NCBI RefSeq assembly: GCF_000342045.1
Contig: NZ_AONQ01000005.1
Location: 1 to 64,000 of the forward strand
DNA: 64,000 nucleotides
Direction of reading: 5' to 3'
Origin: Paramagnetospirillum caucaseum
GTDB taxonomy: Bacteria; Pseudomonadota; Alphaproteobacteria; Rhodospirillales; Magnetospirillaceae
Of the stretch, positions 1 through 9,162 are shown piece by piece. Numbering within the stretch: position 1 is the stretch's first letter; every line of letters starts with the position of its first letter. The notes under the pieces were generated by a model, which searched no databases, was not told where the DNA came from, and was given only the letters and a program-made list of their open reading frames with translations. The translations under genes and the position numbers were made by a program.

Positions 1-284
1 TATGTCGTTTCGTTTCATGTAATTCGTTTTCGTATTGAAAAGTATTCGTAGAGTTTTATTGGTTTTGAATTGTTTTGTTTGGTAAAGCATTTAATTGGAT
101 TTAGTGGTTTGTTGGGATTTTATGGAATTTGGGAATTGGATATTAAGTAAGTACTGTATAATACATATACAAACTATAGCCCGTCCCATAAAGCTCCAAG
201 TTCCAAAACTTCCAATGTTTCCGCGCTGTCCAGCGTGTTATTTGGTTTTTGAATATTTTTCCGTCAGTAAAATTCATTGCACCG
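1..284. other. AT-rich stretch without a convincing gene
   Basis: This stretch is rich in T/A runs and clearly lower in GC than the chromosome from rpsD onward. The one short plus-strand reading frame in it (95-298) has no recognisable domain, no good ribosome binding site and unusual codon use, so I do not call it. It is probably non-coding sequence inside the integrated element whose integrase lies at 660-1877. No tRNA or attachment-site repeat could be recognised. Confidence 0.5.
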
Positions 285-545
285 TTATTTTTGTTTAAGG
301 GCTGTCTCAGTTTCATTTGCCGCAGCTTTGTATTTTTCCGCTTCGGCTCTGATTTTTATTATATCAGCCTTTATCTGCCCCAATTCAAGTTTCGCCCGTT
401 CCAGCTCCACCTGTTCCCGTTCCAGCGTCGCGTCGCTGTAAATCATTGCCATCAATTGCCGTCTCTCGTCGCTTATCGTCTCGCCCCTGCGTTCCTTTTT
501 CCGCACCAGCCAAGCGTCAGCGTCAATTATCTCTCGTGCCTTCAT
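285..545 (-). CDS. Small coiled-coil protein of unknown function
   Basis: This 86-residue protein is highly charged. From about residue 35 to the end it is an almost continuous Glu/Lys/Ala-rich stretch with heptad-like spacing, which predicts a long coiled coil. There is no signal peptide or membrane segment. It lies about 115 bases downstream of the integrase on the same strand and shares its lower-GC composition, so it probably belongs to the same mobile element. It could be a structural or regulatory cargo protein. I do not recognise a family, and the reality of the gene is likely but unproven. Confidence 0.5.
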   Translation of the reverse strand: MKAREIIDADAWLVRKKERRGETISDERRQLMAMIYSDATLEREQVELERAKLELGQIKADIIKIRAEAEKYKAAANETETALKQK

Positions 546-659
546 GCCACTATTTATGCAGCGTGATCACCGATCTTTCCAAAATTCTGACCTGGCTGTC
601 GCCGCAATCCGCCCCGATCTGTCCCACCAACATACAGCAAGTATGTTCGTCGCCCGTTT

Positions 660-1877
660 TCAGATCAGCTTGTCCGCCGCCAGCGTCGTGCTTACATGTC
701 CGTAATGCTGTTCAATCATCAGCACGCTCGTTCCCATGTTCCGCGCCAGCAAGTAAACGTCCGTCCCGCCATACAGCAGCCTAAACGTCGCGTAGGTGTG
801 TCTCAGGCTATAAAGCGTTCTCGCGTTGCCGTGCCTGTCCGTGTCCAAGTTTGCCGCCGCCATCAAATTCTTAAAGCCCACCTCAAACGTGTGTATGTCC
901 TCGCCGTTGTTGTTCGTAAATAGCCCGTTTCCCTTTGCCCGCGCCTCGTCCAAGTCCTTCCAACCATAATGTGCCAGCAGCTTCTTCAACGTGTTCTTCG
1001 CCGCTCGCGTCCCGATCACCGCCCGCTTGCCCGTCTTGCCATCCACCCACAGCCGCAGCGTTTCCGTTTGCTTGCCGTTGCCCGTGTGTATCAATTCAAC
1101 GTCCCGCCAAGTCAGTCCACGCGCCTCGCCAACCCGCATGCCCGTCCCAACCAGCAGCCGCACGTAAAGTTCCAAAAGTTGCCTGTCTCGCTTCACCCTC
1201 GGGTGTTCAGCAGATCGCGTGCGCTGCCGTGCCGTCCATATCAGCAGCCTGTATTCCTTCACGTCAAAAGCGCCGCGCCTGTTCGTTTTTGCCCGTTTCG
1301 CCTTCATAAACGCCAGTTGCTTCAAAGACCCTTGTTCCAGCCCATGCTTCAAAATCTGCCGTAACATGCTCTGTTCCATCACCAGCGTTTTCGCCGATGG
1401 TGTTGTCGCCGCCGTTGCTACCTTCCTGTCCGCACCGTAGCCCTTCGTCCAATAGTCCAGCCGCCAGTCGTCGTAGTCGTTAAAGTCCGCCGTCGTTATG
1501 CTGTTGATCGGTTTTTTGCCGAAAAATGGGAGCAAGTAGCGTTTTAGCGTGCCCTCAACCAGCACCAACCGTCCCTTACTCAAGCGTCCTTCCAGCGTCT
1601 CCCGCTGTGCCTTCCGAACGTAATCGTCCGCAAGTTGTTTGAATGTTTGATCTTTTAACGGGTGATTGTTGCGTTGCTTGTAGCGCAGCTCCTCGTACAG
1701 CTCCTCCGCCGTCCGTTTCGCCTCCGCCAAGTCCGTCGTCTTCATGCTGCGCCGCACCAACGTGCGTTCCGTGCCAAGTCTAAAACGCGCCTGCCAAATG
1801 CCCCGTTTGTCGCTCGCCAGCGTGTACAGCACAATCCGACCGCCACGCAGTTCAATTTCACGCTGTCCAACGTCCAT
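660..1877 (-). CDS. Tyrosine recombinase / phage-type integrase
   Basis: The 405-residue protein has the layout of a tyrosine-recombinase integrase: an N-terminal arm-binding/SAM-like region (about 75-185) and a C-terminal catalytic domain (about 200-400). Visible catalytic candidates are Arg248 in GTGMRVGEARG, Lys281, Arg359 in YSLRHTYAT, and Tyr392 in the motif MIEQHYGH. The two usual histidines are replaced (Tyr356 and Thr383), as seems common in integrases with the MGTS..MIE.HYGH signature. Such enzymes insert or excise genomic islands and prophages. The gene has lower GC than rpsD next door, which supports horizontal transfer. It is not obviously linked to the prophage that begins near 25.5 kb. 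Confidence 0.9.
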   Translation of the reverse strand: MDVGQREIELRGGRIVLYTLASDKRGIWQARFRLGTERTLVRRSMKTTDLAEAKRTAEELYEELRYKQRNNHPLKDQTFKQLADDYVRKAQRETLEGRLSKGRLVLVEGTLKRYLLPFFGKKPINSITTADFNDYDDWRLDYWTKGYGADRKVATAATTPSAKTLVMEQSMLRQILKHGLEQGSLKQLAFMKAKRAKTNRRGAFDVKEYRLLIWTARQRTRSAEHPRVKRDRQLLELYVRLLVGTGMRVGEARGLTWRDVELIHTGNGKQTETLRLWVDGKTGKRAVIGTRAAKNTLKKLLAHYGWKDLDEARAKGNGLFTNNNGEDIHTFEVGFKNLMAAANLDTDRHGNARTLYSLRHTYATFRLLYGGTDVYLLARNMGTSVLMIEQHYGHVSTTLAADKLI

Positions 1878-1942
1878 AGCTGCACCTTAAAAGTGCCTGT
1901 TAGCTACGTGTTAGTATAGCGTCTTGTTATCTAAAGAATGAC

Positions 1943-2395
1943 CTATATATCTTTGGCGTTAGCCGCAGTCATCTTCATACATTTTTCGTAGTCAGTCTTT
2001 AGCTGTAAAAGCTCAGCCTCAAAATCATCAAGCGTCGTTTTTTTGTGCAAGTATATGTCAGCTCTCTTTGCGTGACATAAATACAAGTCGCGTGGGCAAT
2101 CTGTCTTGCACTGCAAGCTTGTCAAAATCACCACGTATGTTTCTGAAATTTTGTCTGTGTTTCGTATTATCTCAAGTGTTTCACAACCTGAAATAACCGG
2201 CATATTTACGTCAACTATTACAATATGATACGGAAGCTCTGTCAACGCAGCTTGCTTCAGCTTATCAATGCCAGTGTAGCCGTCCGTCACGTGCTCAATG
2301 CTGTAGCCAATCCTGTCCGCCTGTAGCGTCAGTTTGGTCAACGTCGCTTCCGCAACGTTGTCGTCAATAATCAGTATCCTCGCATTCTCAGCCAT
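1943..2395 (-). CDS. Stand-alone response-regulator receiver protein
   Basis: This 150-residue protein is a single CheY-like receiver domain. Its acidic pair is Asp11-Asp12 (ILIIDDN), the phosphoacceptor is Asp62 in IVDVNMP, a switch Thr/Ser is in VILTS (Thr92), and the conserved Lys is near 118. No output domain follows, so it should act by protein-protein contact after phosphorylation by an unlinked histidine kinase. I chose the start at 2395 because the longer frame to 2455 would run through the rpsD terminator hairpin. Codon use is AT-richer than in chromosomal neighbours, and it lies directly upstream of the integrase in the same direction, so it is probably cargo of the same element. 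Confidence 0.85.
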   Translation of the reverse strand: MAENARILIIDDNVAEATLTKLTLQADRIGYSIEHVTDGYTGIDKLKQAALTELPYHIVIVDVNMPVISGCETLEIIRNTDKISETYVVILTSLQCKTDCPRDLYLCHAKRADIYLHKKTTLDDFEAELLQLKTDYEKCMKMTAANAKDI

Positions 2396-2410
2396 CGTCG
2401 CCCCCGCAAC

Positions 2411-2446
2411 AAAAAAAGCTGCCCAACACCATGTGCCAGACAGCTT
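2411..2446 (-). terminator. Rho-independent terminator of rpsD
   Basis: On the minus strand a 14-bp stem (AAGCTGTCTGGCAC paired with its partner through several G-U pairs), closed by an ATG triloop, is followed by seven T residues. It lies about 50 bases past the rpsD stop codon. It marks the end of the rpsD transcript and coincides with the junction to the AT-rich element. Confidence 0.85.
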
Positions 2447-2495
2447 CTTCGTCACGTTCCAAACCCAGCGTTACCGCAGAATTTGGTAATGCGTG

Positions 2496-3113
2496 TTAGC
2501 GCGAATAGAATTCGACGACCAGGTTCGGTTCCATCTGCACGGCATAGGGGACATCGCCCAGCTTGGGGATGCGGACGAACTTGCCCTTCATCTCCTTGTG
2601 GTCGACTTCCAGGTAGTCGGGGATATCGCGCTCGCCGGACTGGGCGGCCTCGAGGATCAGGGCCATATCCTTGGACTTGGTCTTCACCGCGATCACGTCG
2701 CCTTCATTGACGCGATAGGACGGAATGTTGACGCGCTTGCCGTTGACCAGGATGTGGCAGTGGTTGACCAACTGGCGGGCGGCGAAGGGGGTGGGGGCGA
2801 ACTTGAGGCGGTAGACCACCGCGTCCAGGCGGCACTCCAGCAGGCCGATCAGGTTCTCGGAGGTGTCGCCACGGCGGCGCACGGCCTCGTCATACAGACG
2901 GCGGAACTGCTTCTCGCTGATGTTGCCGTAGTAGCCCTTGAGCTTCTGCTTGGCCATCAGCTGGGTGCCGAAATCGGACGGCTTCTTGCGGCGCTGGCCA
3001 TGCTGGCCGGGAGGGTTCTCCTTGCCGCGGTTCAGCGGGGACTTGGAGCGGCCCCACAGATTGGCGCCCAGGCGGCGGTTGATCTTGTACTTGGCTTCAA
3101 TACGCTTGCTCAT
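2496..3113 (-). CDS. rpsD: 30S ribosomal protein S4
   Basis: The 205-residue product is ribosomal protein S4, the primary 16S rRNA-binding protein of the small-subunit body. It starts [20 protein letters not shown] and keeps the S4 N-terminal domain, with the RNA-binding S4 domain at about 95-160 ([13 protein letters not shown] and the following [12 protein letters not shown]). The start at 3113 is preceded by AGAAGGAAG; a longer frame upstream is not supported. The gene stands alone here rather than in a ribosomal operon, as is usual in alphaproteobacteria. Its codon use is typical of the host. Confidence 0.97.
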   Translation of the reverse strand: MSKRIEAKYKINRRLGANLWGRSKSPLNRGKENPPGQHGQRRKKPSDFGTQLMAKQKLKGYYGNISEKQFRRLYDEAVRRRGDTSENLIGLLECRLDAVVYRLKFAPTPFAARQLVNHCHILVNGKRVNIPSYRVNEGDVIAVKTKSKDMALILEAAQSGERDIPDYLEVDHKEMKGKFVRIPKLGDVPYAVQMEPNLVVEFYSR

Positions 3114-3269
3114 GGTCTTCCTTCTGGCCGAATTGATCAGCCTATTGGCGTTTGTCCCGATAGTCCTGATCCGTCCCTTGGGGGCGGGGAGGGGTGGACG
3201 CGCCAAACGGCCGGCCACCCGCATTCTCGGGAGGAGAAGGGGCGCACTATACGGATCGGCGGCGCTTTT

Positions 3270-4943
3270 TCAAGCCCGAATCTTGGTCACGAAGCCTTCC
3301 ACCGCCCGGCTGAGGTCGGCGGCGCCGCCCGACAGCTGCCGCGCCGTGCCCAGCACCTCCGACGACGAGGTTCCCGCCGCCGAAACCGCCTGGACGGCGT
3401 CGCCCAGGCTGCGGGTAACGTCGGTGGTGCCGCGCGCCGCCTGCTCGGCGCTGCGGGCGATCTCGCGGCCGGCCTCGGCCTGCTGCTCCACCGCCTGGGA
3501 GATGGCGCCGGCGATGTGGCTCATGCGCTCGATGACCTCGCCCACATGGCTGATGGCGCCCACCGCCTTGGTGGTCTCGGCCTGGATGGCGGCGATCTGC
3601 TCGGAAATCTCCTCGGTGGCCTTGGCGGTCTGGCTGGCCAGTCCCTTGACCTCGCCCGCCACCACGGCGAAGCCTTTTCCGGCCTCGCCCGCCCGTGCCG
3701 CCTCGATGGTGGCGTTCAAGGCCAGCAGGTTGGTCTGCCCGGCGATGTCGTTGATCATCCGCACCACGTCGCCGATGCGGCCCGCCGCCTCGGATAGCCC
3801 GGACATGATTTGATTGGTGCGTTCGGATTCCTCGACGGCTTCCCGCGAGATGGAGGTGGATTCCTCCACCTGCCGGCTGATCTCGGCGATGGAGGCGGTC
3901 AACTGCTCGGCGGCGGCGGCCACCGAATCCACGTTGGACGAGGCGGTTTCCGCCGCCTGGCCCACCGAGGCGGCGTCGCGCCCGGCCGATTGGGTCATGT
4001 CCTGCAGCAGGCGGGCGGCATCCTCCATGCGGGTCGAGGCGGTAGTGACGAAATCCACCATGCCGCGCACGGTGGAATCGAATTCGTCGGCCATGCGCAC
4101 CCGGGCGAGGCGGCGTTCCTCGCTGGCGTTGCGCTCGGCCTCCAGTTGGCTGCGGCGCAGGGTTTCCACCTCGATGGCATGGTCCTTGAAGGTCTGGACG
4201 GCGCGCGCGATGTCGCCGATCTCGTCGCGGCGGCCGGTGCCGCTCACCTCCACCTGGGTGTCGCCACCGGCCAGCCGCCCCATGGTGGCGATGGCGCCTT
4301 GCACCGGCCGGGTGATGGAGCGGGTCACCGCCAGGGTCAGGCCGGCCAGGGCCAGCACGCCCAGCGCGATCACCCAGGCCGAGGCGGCGCTGGTGGAGCG
4401 GTAGGTGTCCATGGCCGAGAGGAACTCGTCCTTGGCCAGGTCGATCTCCTTGTCCATCAGGACGCGCAGTACGGTAGTGGCCTCGTTGTAGCGGCCGGTG
4501 GTTTCCTCGGCCATGGTCTCGCGGGCGCCGAAGGCGTCGCCGTCGCCGAACTGCTTCAGGGTCAGCCGGTAGGAGGCGCGGTAACCCTCGTAGGCCGCCT
4601 GGAAGGCCTTTTCCTCGGCGCCGCGGCTGCCGTCGGAGGCGTAGGCCTTCCACAGCCGGTCCGCCTCGGCGTCCAGGGTCTCGATGTCCTTGGCCATGCG
4701 TTCCAGGGTCAGGCGGCTTTCGCTCTGCATCACGGTGGCGATGGCGCCCTGGATGCGGTGGACGGAATCCAGCACGCGGGCCAGCCGGCCCATGGGCACC
4801 ACCCGCTCGCCGTAGACCGCCTCCAGGCCGCCGGCGACGCGCTTGCCGCCCAGCATGCCGGCGGCTCCCACCGCCGCCAGTAATGATACGGCGATGATCA
4901 GCAGTATGGATAGACGAGCCCCGAACCTGATGCGTTGCAGCAT
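3270..4943 (-). CDS. Methyl-accepting chemotaxis protein (4-helix-bundle sensor)
   Basis: This 557-residue chemoreceptor has transmembrane segments at about 10-30 and 190-210. They flank a periplasmic helical domain of about 155 residues resembling 4HB_MCP. A HAMP linker (about 212-265) and a cytoplasmic MCP signalling domain follow. The diagnostic hairpin tip reads [20 protein letters not shown], which contacts CheA/CheW. No CheR-tethering pentapeptide ends the protein. It should relay an unidentified chemical signal to the flagellar motor. It is a single-gene unit between rpsD and trmJ. Confidence 0.95.
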   Translation of the reverse strand: MLQRIRFGARLSILLIIAVSLLAAVGAAGMLGGKRVAGGLEAVYGERVVPMGRLARVLDSVHRIQGAIATVMQSESRLTLERMAKDIETLDAEADRLWKAYASDGSRGAEEKAFQAAYEGYRASYRLTLKQFGDGDAFGARETMAEETTGRYNEATTVLRVLMDKEIDLAKDEFLSAMDTYRSTSAASAWVIALGVLALAGLTLAVTRSITRPVQGAIATMGRLAGGDTQVEVSGTGRRDEIGDIARAVQTFKDHAIEVETLRRSQLEAERNASEERRLARVRMADEFDSTVRGMVDFVTTASTRMEDAARLLQDMTQSAGRDAASVGQAAETASSNVDSVAAAAEQLTASIAEISRQVEESTSISREAVEESERTNQIMSGLSEAAGRIGDVVRMINDIAGQTNLLALNATIEAARAGEAGKGFAVVAGEVKGLASQTAKATEEISEQIAAIQAETTKAVGAISHVGEVIERMSHIAGAISQAVEQQAEAGREIARSAEQAARGTTDVTRSLGDAVQAVSAAGTSSSEVLGTARQLSGGAADLSRAVEGFVTKIRA

Positions 4944-5062
4944 TAGTGCCCCCTGATGGACGAATATTTTTCGTTATTGGGGAGACTAATAGTCAAATGT
5001 CCGGGGGCGGGACAATTGCGGTGATCCACATATGGAATTTGTTTGATGTGGAAAACCGTAAT

Positions 5063-5812
5063 TTAGGGGGATTCTACTTTCCCCTTCTTGTGGCGATAGG
5101 TCACCAGTTCATGGACGATGCCGTGCAGGGTCTGGATCTCCTGGCCGGTGAGGTTGGCGCGCTGGAACATGTTGCGGATGTTGCGGACCATCACCGGACG
5201 CTTGTCCGGCACCCGCAGGAAACCGCAGGCATCCAGCTCGCGCTCCAGGTGCTCGAAGAAGAAGATCAGCTTCTCCTTGGCGGCCGGCCCTTCCGATCCC
5301 TTGGTCATGGGCGGCAGCGAGCCCTCGACGCCGCCCTGATGCCATTCGTATGAGACCAGCAGCACCGCCTGGGCGAGGTTGAGCGAGCAGTAATCGGGAT
5401 TGAGCGGCACGGTCAGCACGGTGTCGGCCACCGCCACGTCGTCGTTTTCCAGGCCGGTGCGCTCGGGGCCGAACAGCACGCCGAACCTCTGGCCCTTGCT
5501 CTCCGCCATGCGCATGTGGGCGGCGGCCTCGCGCGGGGTGTCCACCGGCTTGGTCATGTAGCGGTCGCGCCCGGTGGTGGCCCATACCCGGTTGAGGTCG
5601 GCGACGGCGTCCTTGGTCTGCTCGAAGATCCTGGCCGACAGCAGGACGCGGTCGGCGCCCGAGGCGCTGGCGATGGCCTTCTCGCTCAGCCAGCCCTCGC
5701 GCGGGGCCACGATGCGCATGTCGGTCAGGCCGCAATTGAGCATGGCCCGCGCCGCGGTGCCGATGTTCTCGGACAGCTGCGGCCGGACCAGGATGATGGC
5801 GGGGCCGCTCAT
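5063..5812 (-). CDS. trmJ: tRNA/rRNA 2'-O-methyltransferase of the TrmJ (SpoU) family
   Basis: The 249-residue protein is a SPOUT-class RNA methyltransferase. The N-terminus IILVRPQLSENIGTAARAM is motif 1, LFGPERTGLEND (about 113-124) is motif 2, and VPLNPDYCSLNLAQAV (about 135-150) is motif 3, which forms the knotted SAM site. TrmJ methylates the 2'-OH of nucleotide 32 in tRNA. A C-terminal helical extension (about 180-245) is also typical of TrmJ. The ATG overlaps the cimA stop as ATGA, so the two are probably translationally coupled although their functions are unrelated. Confidence 0.92.
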   Translation of the reverse strand: MSGPAIILVRPQLSENIGTAARAMLNCGLTDMRIVAPREGWLSEKAIASASGADRVLLSARIFEQTKDAVADLNRVWATTGRDRYMTKPVDTPREAAAHMRMAESKGQRFGVLFGPERTGLENDDVAVADTVLTVPLNPDYCSLNLAQAVLLVSYEWHQGGVEGSLPPMTKGSEGPAAKEKLIFFFEHLERELDACGFLRVPDKRPVMVRNIRNMFQRANLTGQEIQTLHGIVHELVTYRHKKGKVESP

Positions 5813-7452
5813 TGGCCGTCTTTGAAGCGGAACAGCATGAAGGTGATGGAATCCTGCAGGGCCTCCAGCGAGGCTTCCAGCACGTTGGTGTGGACGCCCA
5901 CCGTGGTCCAGCGATGGCCCTTGTCGTCCTCGCTCTCGATGGTGACGCGGGTCTTGGCGGCGGTGCCCACCGTGCTTTCGGTGATGCGCACCCGGTAATC
6001 CTTGAGCTCCAGCGCGGTCAGCGCCGGATAGACCCGGGTCAGCACCTTGCGCAGCGCCACGTCGAAGGCGTGGACCGGGCCGGTGCCTTCGCCCACTTCC
6101 ATGTATTCGGTGCCGCCGACCTCGACCTTGACCGTGGCTTCGGACAGCGTGATCCACTCTCCCACCGCGTTGCGGCGGCGCTCGTCGATGACGCGGTAGC
6201 GTTCCAGGGTGAAGTATTCCGGCACCTGGCCCAGGGCGCGGCGGACCAGCAGCTCGAAGCTGGCGGCGGCCTGGTCGTAGGCGTAGCCCTCGTGCTCCAG
6301 GCGCTTGACCAGGTCGACCAGGTCGGTGGCCTCGTGGGCATCGAAGGTGACCTGCATCTGCTCGACCACCCGGATCAGGCCGTCCTTCCTGACGTGCTCC
6401 AGATCGACGCCGATCTCGGCCATGCGCGCCACCAGATTGGAGCGCCCCGCCTGATCGGACATGACGATGTGGCGCACGTTGCCGACCGAGGCCGGGTCCA
6501 CGTGCTCGTAGCACTTGGGGTCCTTGGCCACGGCGGAGACGTGTAGGCCGCCCTTGTGGGCGAAGGCCGATTTGCCCACATAGGGCTGGCCGCGGGCCGG
6601 GGTGCGGTCCAGCACCTCGTCCAGGGCGCGCGACACCGAGACCAGATTCTTCAGGTCTTCCGGCGCGATGCCGGTGTCGAAACCCATCTTCAGCATCAGG
6701 GCGGGGATGATGGAGATCAGGTTGGCGTTGCCGCAGCGCTCGCCCAACCCGTTCAGGGTCCCCTGGACCTGGCGCACGCCGGCCTCGACGGCGGCCAGGG
6801 AATTGGCGACGGCGGTGTCGGAATCGTTGTGGCAGTGGACGCCGAGATGGCTGCCGGGGATACCGCCCTTGATCACCTCGGAGACGATGCGCCGCATCTC
6901 GTGGGGCAGGGTGCCGCCGTTGGTGTCGCACAGTACCACCCAGCGGGCGCCGGAATCGTAGGCGGCCTTGGCGGCGGCCAGGGCATAGGCGGGATTGGCC
7001 TTGTAGCCGTCGAAGAAGTGCTCGGCGTCGAACATCACCTCTTCCACCCTGGTCAGGGCGTGCTTCACCGAATCGCCGACCATGCGCAGGTTTTCGTCCA
7101 GCTCGATGCCCAGCGCCACGGTGACCTGGAAGTCCCAGCTCTTGCCCACCATGGTGGCGACGCGGGCCGGGGTGATCAGCAGGGCGTTGAGCCCCGGATC
7201 GTTGTCGGCGGAGCGCCCGGCCCGGCGCGTCATGCCGAAGGCGGTGAGGCGCGAACGCTTGAAAACCGGCGGATCGGCGAAGAAGGCATCGTCGGTGGGA
7301 TTGGCGCCGGGCCAGCCGCCCTCGACGTAATCAATGCCGATCCGGTCCAGCTCGCGCGCGATCCGCACCTTGTCGGCGGCGGAGAAATCCACTCCCTGAG
7401 TCTGCGCGCCATCGCGCAGGGTGGTGTCGTAGAGGTAAACGCGCTCGGCCAT
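5809..7452 (-). CDS. cimA: Citramalate synthase
   Basis: The 547-residue protein belongs to the isopropylmalate/citramalate synthase family. The TIM-barrel domain begins with YLYDTTLRDGAQTQG (metal and substrate site), has the conserved VLCDTNGGTLPHE, and ends near residue 275. A linker and a LeuA-type regulatory domain (about 405-540) follow. CimA condenses acetyl-CoA with pyruvate to (R)-citramalate, a threonine-independent route to isoleucine. Length and motifs fit CimA rather than LeuA. It is cotranscribed with trmJ, whose start overlaps its stop. Confidence 0.9.
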   Translation of the reverse strand: MAERVYLYDTTLRDGAQTQGVDFSAADKVRIARELDRIGIDYVEGGWPGANPTDDAFFADPPVFKRSRLTAFGMTRRAGRSADNDPGLNALLITPARVATMVGKSWDFQVTVALGIELDENLRMVGDSVKHALTRVEEVMFDAEHFFDGYKANPAYALAAAKAAYDSGARWVVLCDTNGGTLPHEMRRIVSEVIKGGIPGSHLGVHCHNDSDTAVANSLAAVEAGVRQVQGTLNGLGERCGNANLISIIPALMLKMGFDTGIAPEDLKNLVSVSRALDEVLDRTPARGQPYVGKSAFAHKGGLHVSAVAKDPKCYEHVDPASVGNVRHIVMSDQAGRSNLVARMAEIGVDLEHVRKDGLIRVVEQMQVTFDAHEATDLVDLVKRLEHEGYAYDQAAASFELLVRRALGQVPEYFTLERYRVIDERRRNAVGEWITLSEATVKVEVGGTEYMEVGEGTGPVHAFDVALRKVLTRVYPALTALELKDYRVRITESTVGTAAKTRVTIESEDDKGHRWTTVGVHTNVLEASLEALQDSITFMLFRFKDGQ

Positions 7453-7633
7453 GACGATCTCGATCCGCCCGGAAAATATTGGGAAAGAGAGGAAACATGC
7501 CCCATCCGGGGGGTATTGGGCAAGGGCTTAGCGCTTTTGGCCTGTTGGGAACTGTGATGAGTCTCACGGTAGTCGTCGAGAGGATAAGCTATGAATATGG
7601 AGATTGATGAAGGTAAGTGTGAAGGGGTTCACA

Positions 7634-8035
7634 ATGTCTTCCGTGAAGACAATATGTATTATATCGACAATATTGGCTGTGGAAATATTTGCCTCAATTG
7701 ATTCTGTTGCCGGTGATGTTGCGTATATGCGTGATAATTCGGCCGATTTCGGCATTGCGTCTTGGTATGGTGCCAAATATCGCGGCCGGCCCACCGCCAG
7801 CGGCGAGCGCTTCGACCCTTCCGACCTGACAGCGGCGCATCCCAGCCTGCCCATGGGCACCCTGGTGGAGGTGTCGCGGCCGGAACACCGCAGAAGCGTT
7901 GTGGTCCGGGTCAATGACCGGGGGCCGGGCGGGGGGCGGATTCTCGATGTTTCCGAGGCGGCGGCGCGGCGCCTGGGCATGGTGGCGGAGGGCACCGCCC
8001 ATGTCTCGCTCCGGGTGATCGGCTTCGCCGACTGA
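7634..8035 (+). CDS. RlpA-like double-psi beta-barrel protein (first copy)
   Basis: The 133-residue secreted protein begins with a hydrophobic signal peptide (about 1-27) and then has a double-psi beta-barrel of the RlpA type. Landmarks are GIASWYGAKYRGRPTASGE, an LTAAHPSLPMGT block and VRVNDRGPGGG. RlpA proteins act in the cell envelope, some as septal lytic transglycosylases. I chose the start at 7634 because AAGGGG lies eight bases upstream; an earlier in-frame ATG at 7607 is possible. The N-terminal part is AT-richer than the domain. The SPOR domain of full-length RlpA is absent. Confidence 0.85.
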   Translation: MSSVKTICIISTILAVEIFASIDSVAGDVAYMRDNSADFGIASWYGAKYRGRPTASGERFDPSDLTAAHPSLPMGTLVEVSRPEHRRSVVVRVNDRGPGGGRILDVSEAAARRLGMVAEGTAHVSLRVIGFAD

Positions 8036-8166
8036 ATATGAAGCTTAATAAATGTTTAATGTATATTTACATTCCGTTCTTATTCGTGTATCCCTTCACC
8101 GGTCGTTAGGAAAGCCTGGGCAGAATGCCCCGCACTTCAATGCAGGCAGGATGCAGGACTGACACG

Positions 8167-8562
8167 ATGAAAGCGATCACGATCGCGGCATTGGCCGCCA
8201 TCCTGGTGGCGGGCGCGTCTCTTCCGGCTTCGGCGGAGATGGCCGGAGCGGCGGGCCTGGGGGGCGAGAGCTACGGCATCGCCTCCTGGTACGGGCCGGG
8301 CTTCAAGGGCAACCGCACCGCCAGCGGCGAAAAATTCGATCCCAAGGCGCTGACCGCCGCCCACCCGACGCTGCCGTTCGGCACGCTGGTCGAGGTTTCC
8401 CGCCGCGACAGGAAGAAGTCGGTGATCGTCATGGTCACCGACCGCGGCCCCTTCGTGGCGGGCCGTGCCATCGACCTGTCGCGGGCGGCGGCCCGGCGGC
8501 TGCACATGAGCACCCAGGGCGCCGTACCGGTCAGGATGCAGGTGGTGGGGAAGACGGAATAG
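8167..8562 (+). CDS. RlpA-like double-psi beta-barrel protein (second copy)
   Basis: This 131-residue paralogue of the preceding gene has a typical signal peptide (cleavage after about residue 23, ASA) and the same domain: GIASWYGPGFKGNRTASGE, LTAAHPTLPFGTLVEVSR and MVTDRGPFVAGR. It lacks a SPOR domain, so it is a short RlpA-like envelope protein. The tandem arrangement and strong similarity in the barrel indicate gene duplication. Whether either copy has glycan-cleaving activity cannot be told from sequence. Confidence 0.88.
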   Translation: MKAITIAALAAILVAGASLPASAEMAGAAGLGGESYGIASWYGPGFKGNRTASGEKFDPKALTAAHPTLPFGTLVEVSRRDRKKSVIVMVTDRGPFVAGRAIDLSRAAARRLHMSTQGAVPVRMQVVGKTE

Positions 8563-8607
8563 AGACGGGCCGGGGCCGACATGGCCCCGGCGCTTTTCGG
8601 TCCTGCT

Positions 8608-9072
8608 TCAGCGATGGGTGGCCTTGGTCACCGTTCCGGTGGCCGGGTCCACCTGGAAGCGGGCCTTGGCACCGCCGTCGTCGCGGGCTTCGACCACGTA
8701 GGCATCGTGCTTCCACTTCAGCTCCGACAGGTTCCAGTGGCCCTGCTCGGCGGCGGCCAGCATGGCCTTGACTGCGTCGGCATCGATTTCCCGCGCCGTG
8801 GTCTGGCTGATATGGGCGGGTTCGGGTATCAGTTCGCCGGTGCGGGCATCCACCGCGAAGGTGGCCAACTGTCCCGACGGAGCGCGCACGGTGGCGAGAT
8901 AGCGGCCGTCCTCCAGGTCGAGGGCGCGCAGGTCGTGGCCATCGGCAACCATCCGGTCGAGGATGATGGCGGGGGGCAGGGTGTCGCCGGCCGGCTTGTC
9001 CTTGGCCTGGGCGAACGAGGCCAGGGCGAGGGTGGCGGCGGTGGCGGCGATCAGGGCGGTCTTGGTCAGCAT
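8608..9072 (-). CDS. Secreted PepSY-domain protein
   Basis: The 154-residue protein has a clear signal peptide (MLTKTALIAATAATLALA, cleavage near AQA) and two PepSY-like repeats. In each, a helix is followed by a strand pair of the kind LDLEDGRYLATVRAP and ARFQVDPATGTVTKATHR. PepSY domains are thought to inhibit peptidases or act as small periplasmic regulators. The start at 9072 is preferred over the in-frame start at 9147 because it places the signal peptide at the N-terminus. It is convergent with the RlpA-like gene. Confidence 0.8.
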   Translation of the reverse strand: MLTKTALIAATAATLALASFAQAKDKPAGDTLPPAIILDRMVADGHDLRALDLEDGRYLATVRAPSGQLATFAVDARTGELIPEPAHISQTTAREIDADAVKAMLAAAEQGHWNLSELKWKHDAYVVEARDDGGAKARFQVDPATGTVTKATHR

Positions 9073-9162
9073 GGCGGTATCTCCGGGTGGTGAGGCATTC
9101 AACTGGAGACAGAGTGCCCCACGCCGCCCCAACCGGAGCTGAACCACTGGTTCATGCGGCGT

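Noticed and set aside
95-298. A 67-residue plus-strand frame near the window start
   Set aside because: No ribosome binding site, no family and composition typical of random AT-rich sequence.
2397-2455. Longer start of the receiver protein (20 extra residues)
   Set aside because: The extension is encoded by the rpsD terminator hairpin and its T-run. The start at 2395 places the receiver fold exactly at the N-terminus.
5063-6931. A long minus-strand frame joining a Pro/Arg/Gly-rich segment to the TrmJ sequence
   Set aside because: The upstream part is the wrong frame of cimA (low-complexity Arg/Pro/Gly composition). TrmJ starts at 5812 with its conserved N-terminus and the ATGA overlap.
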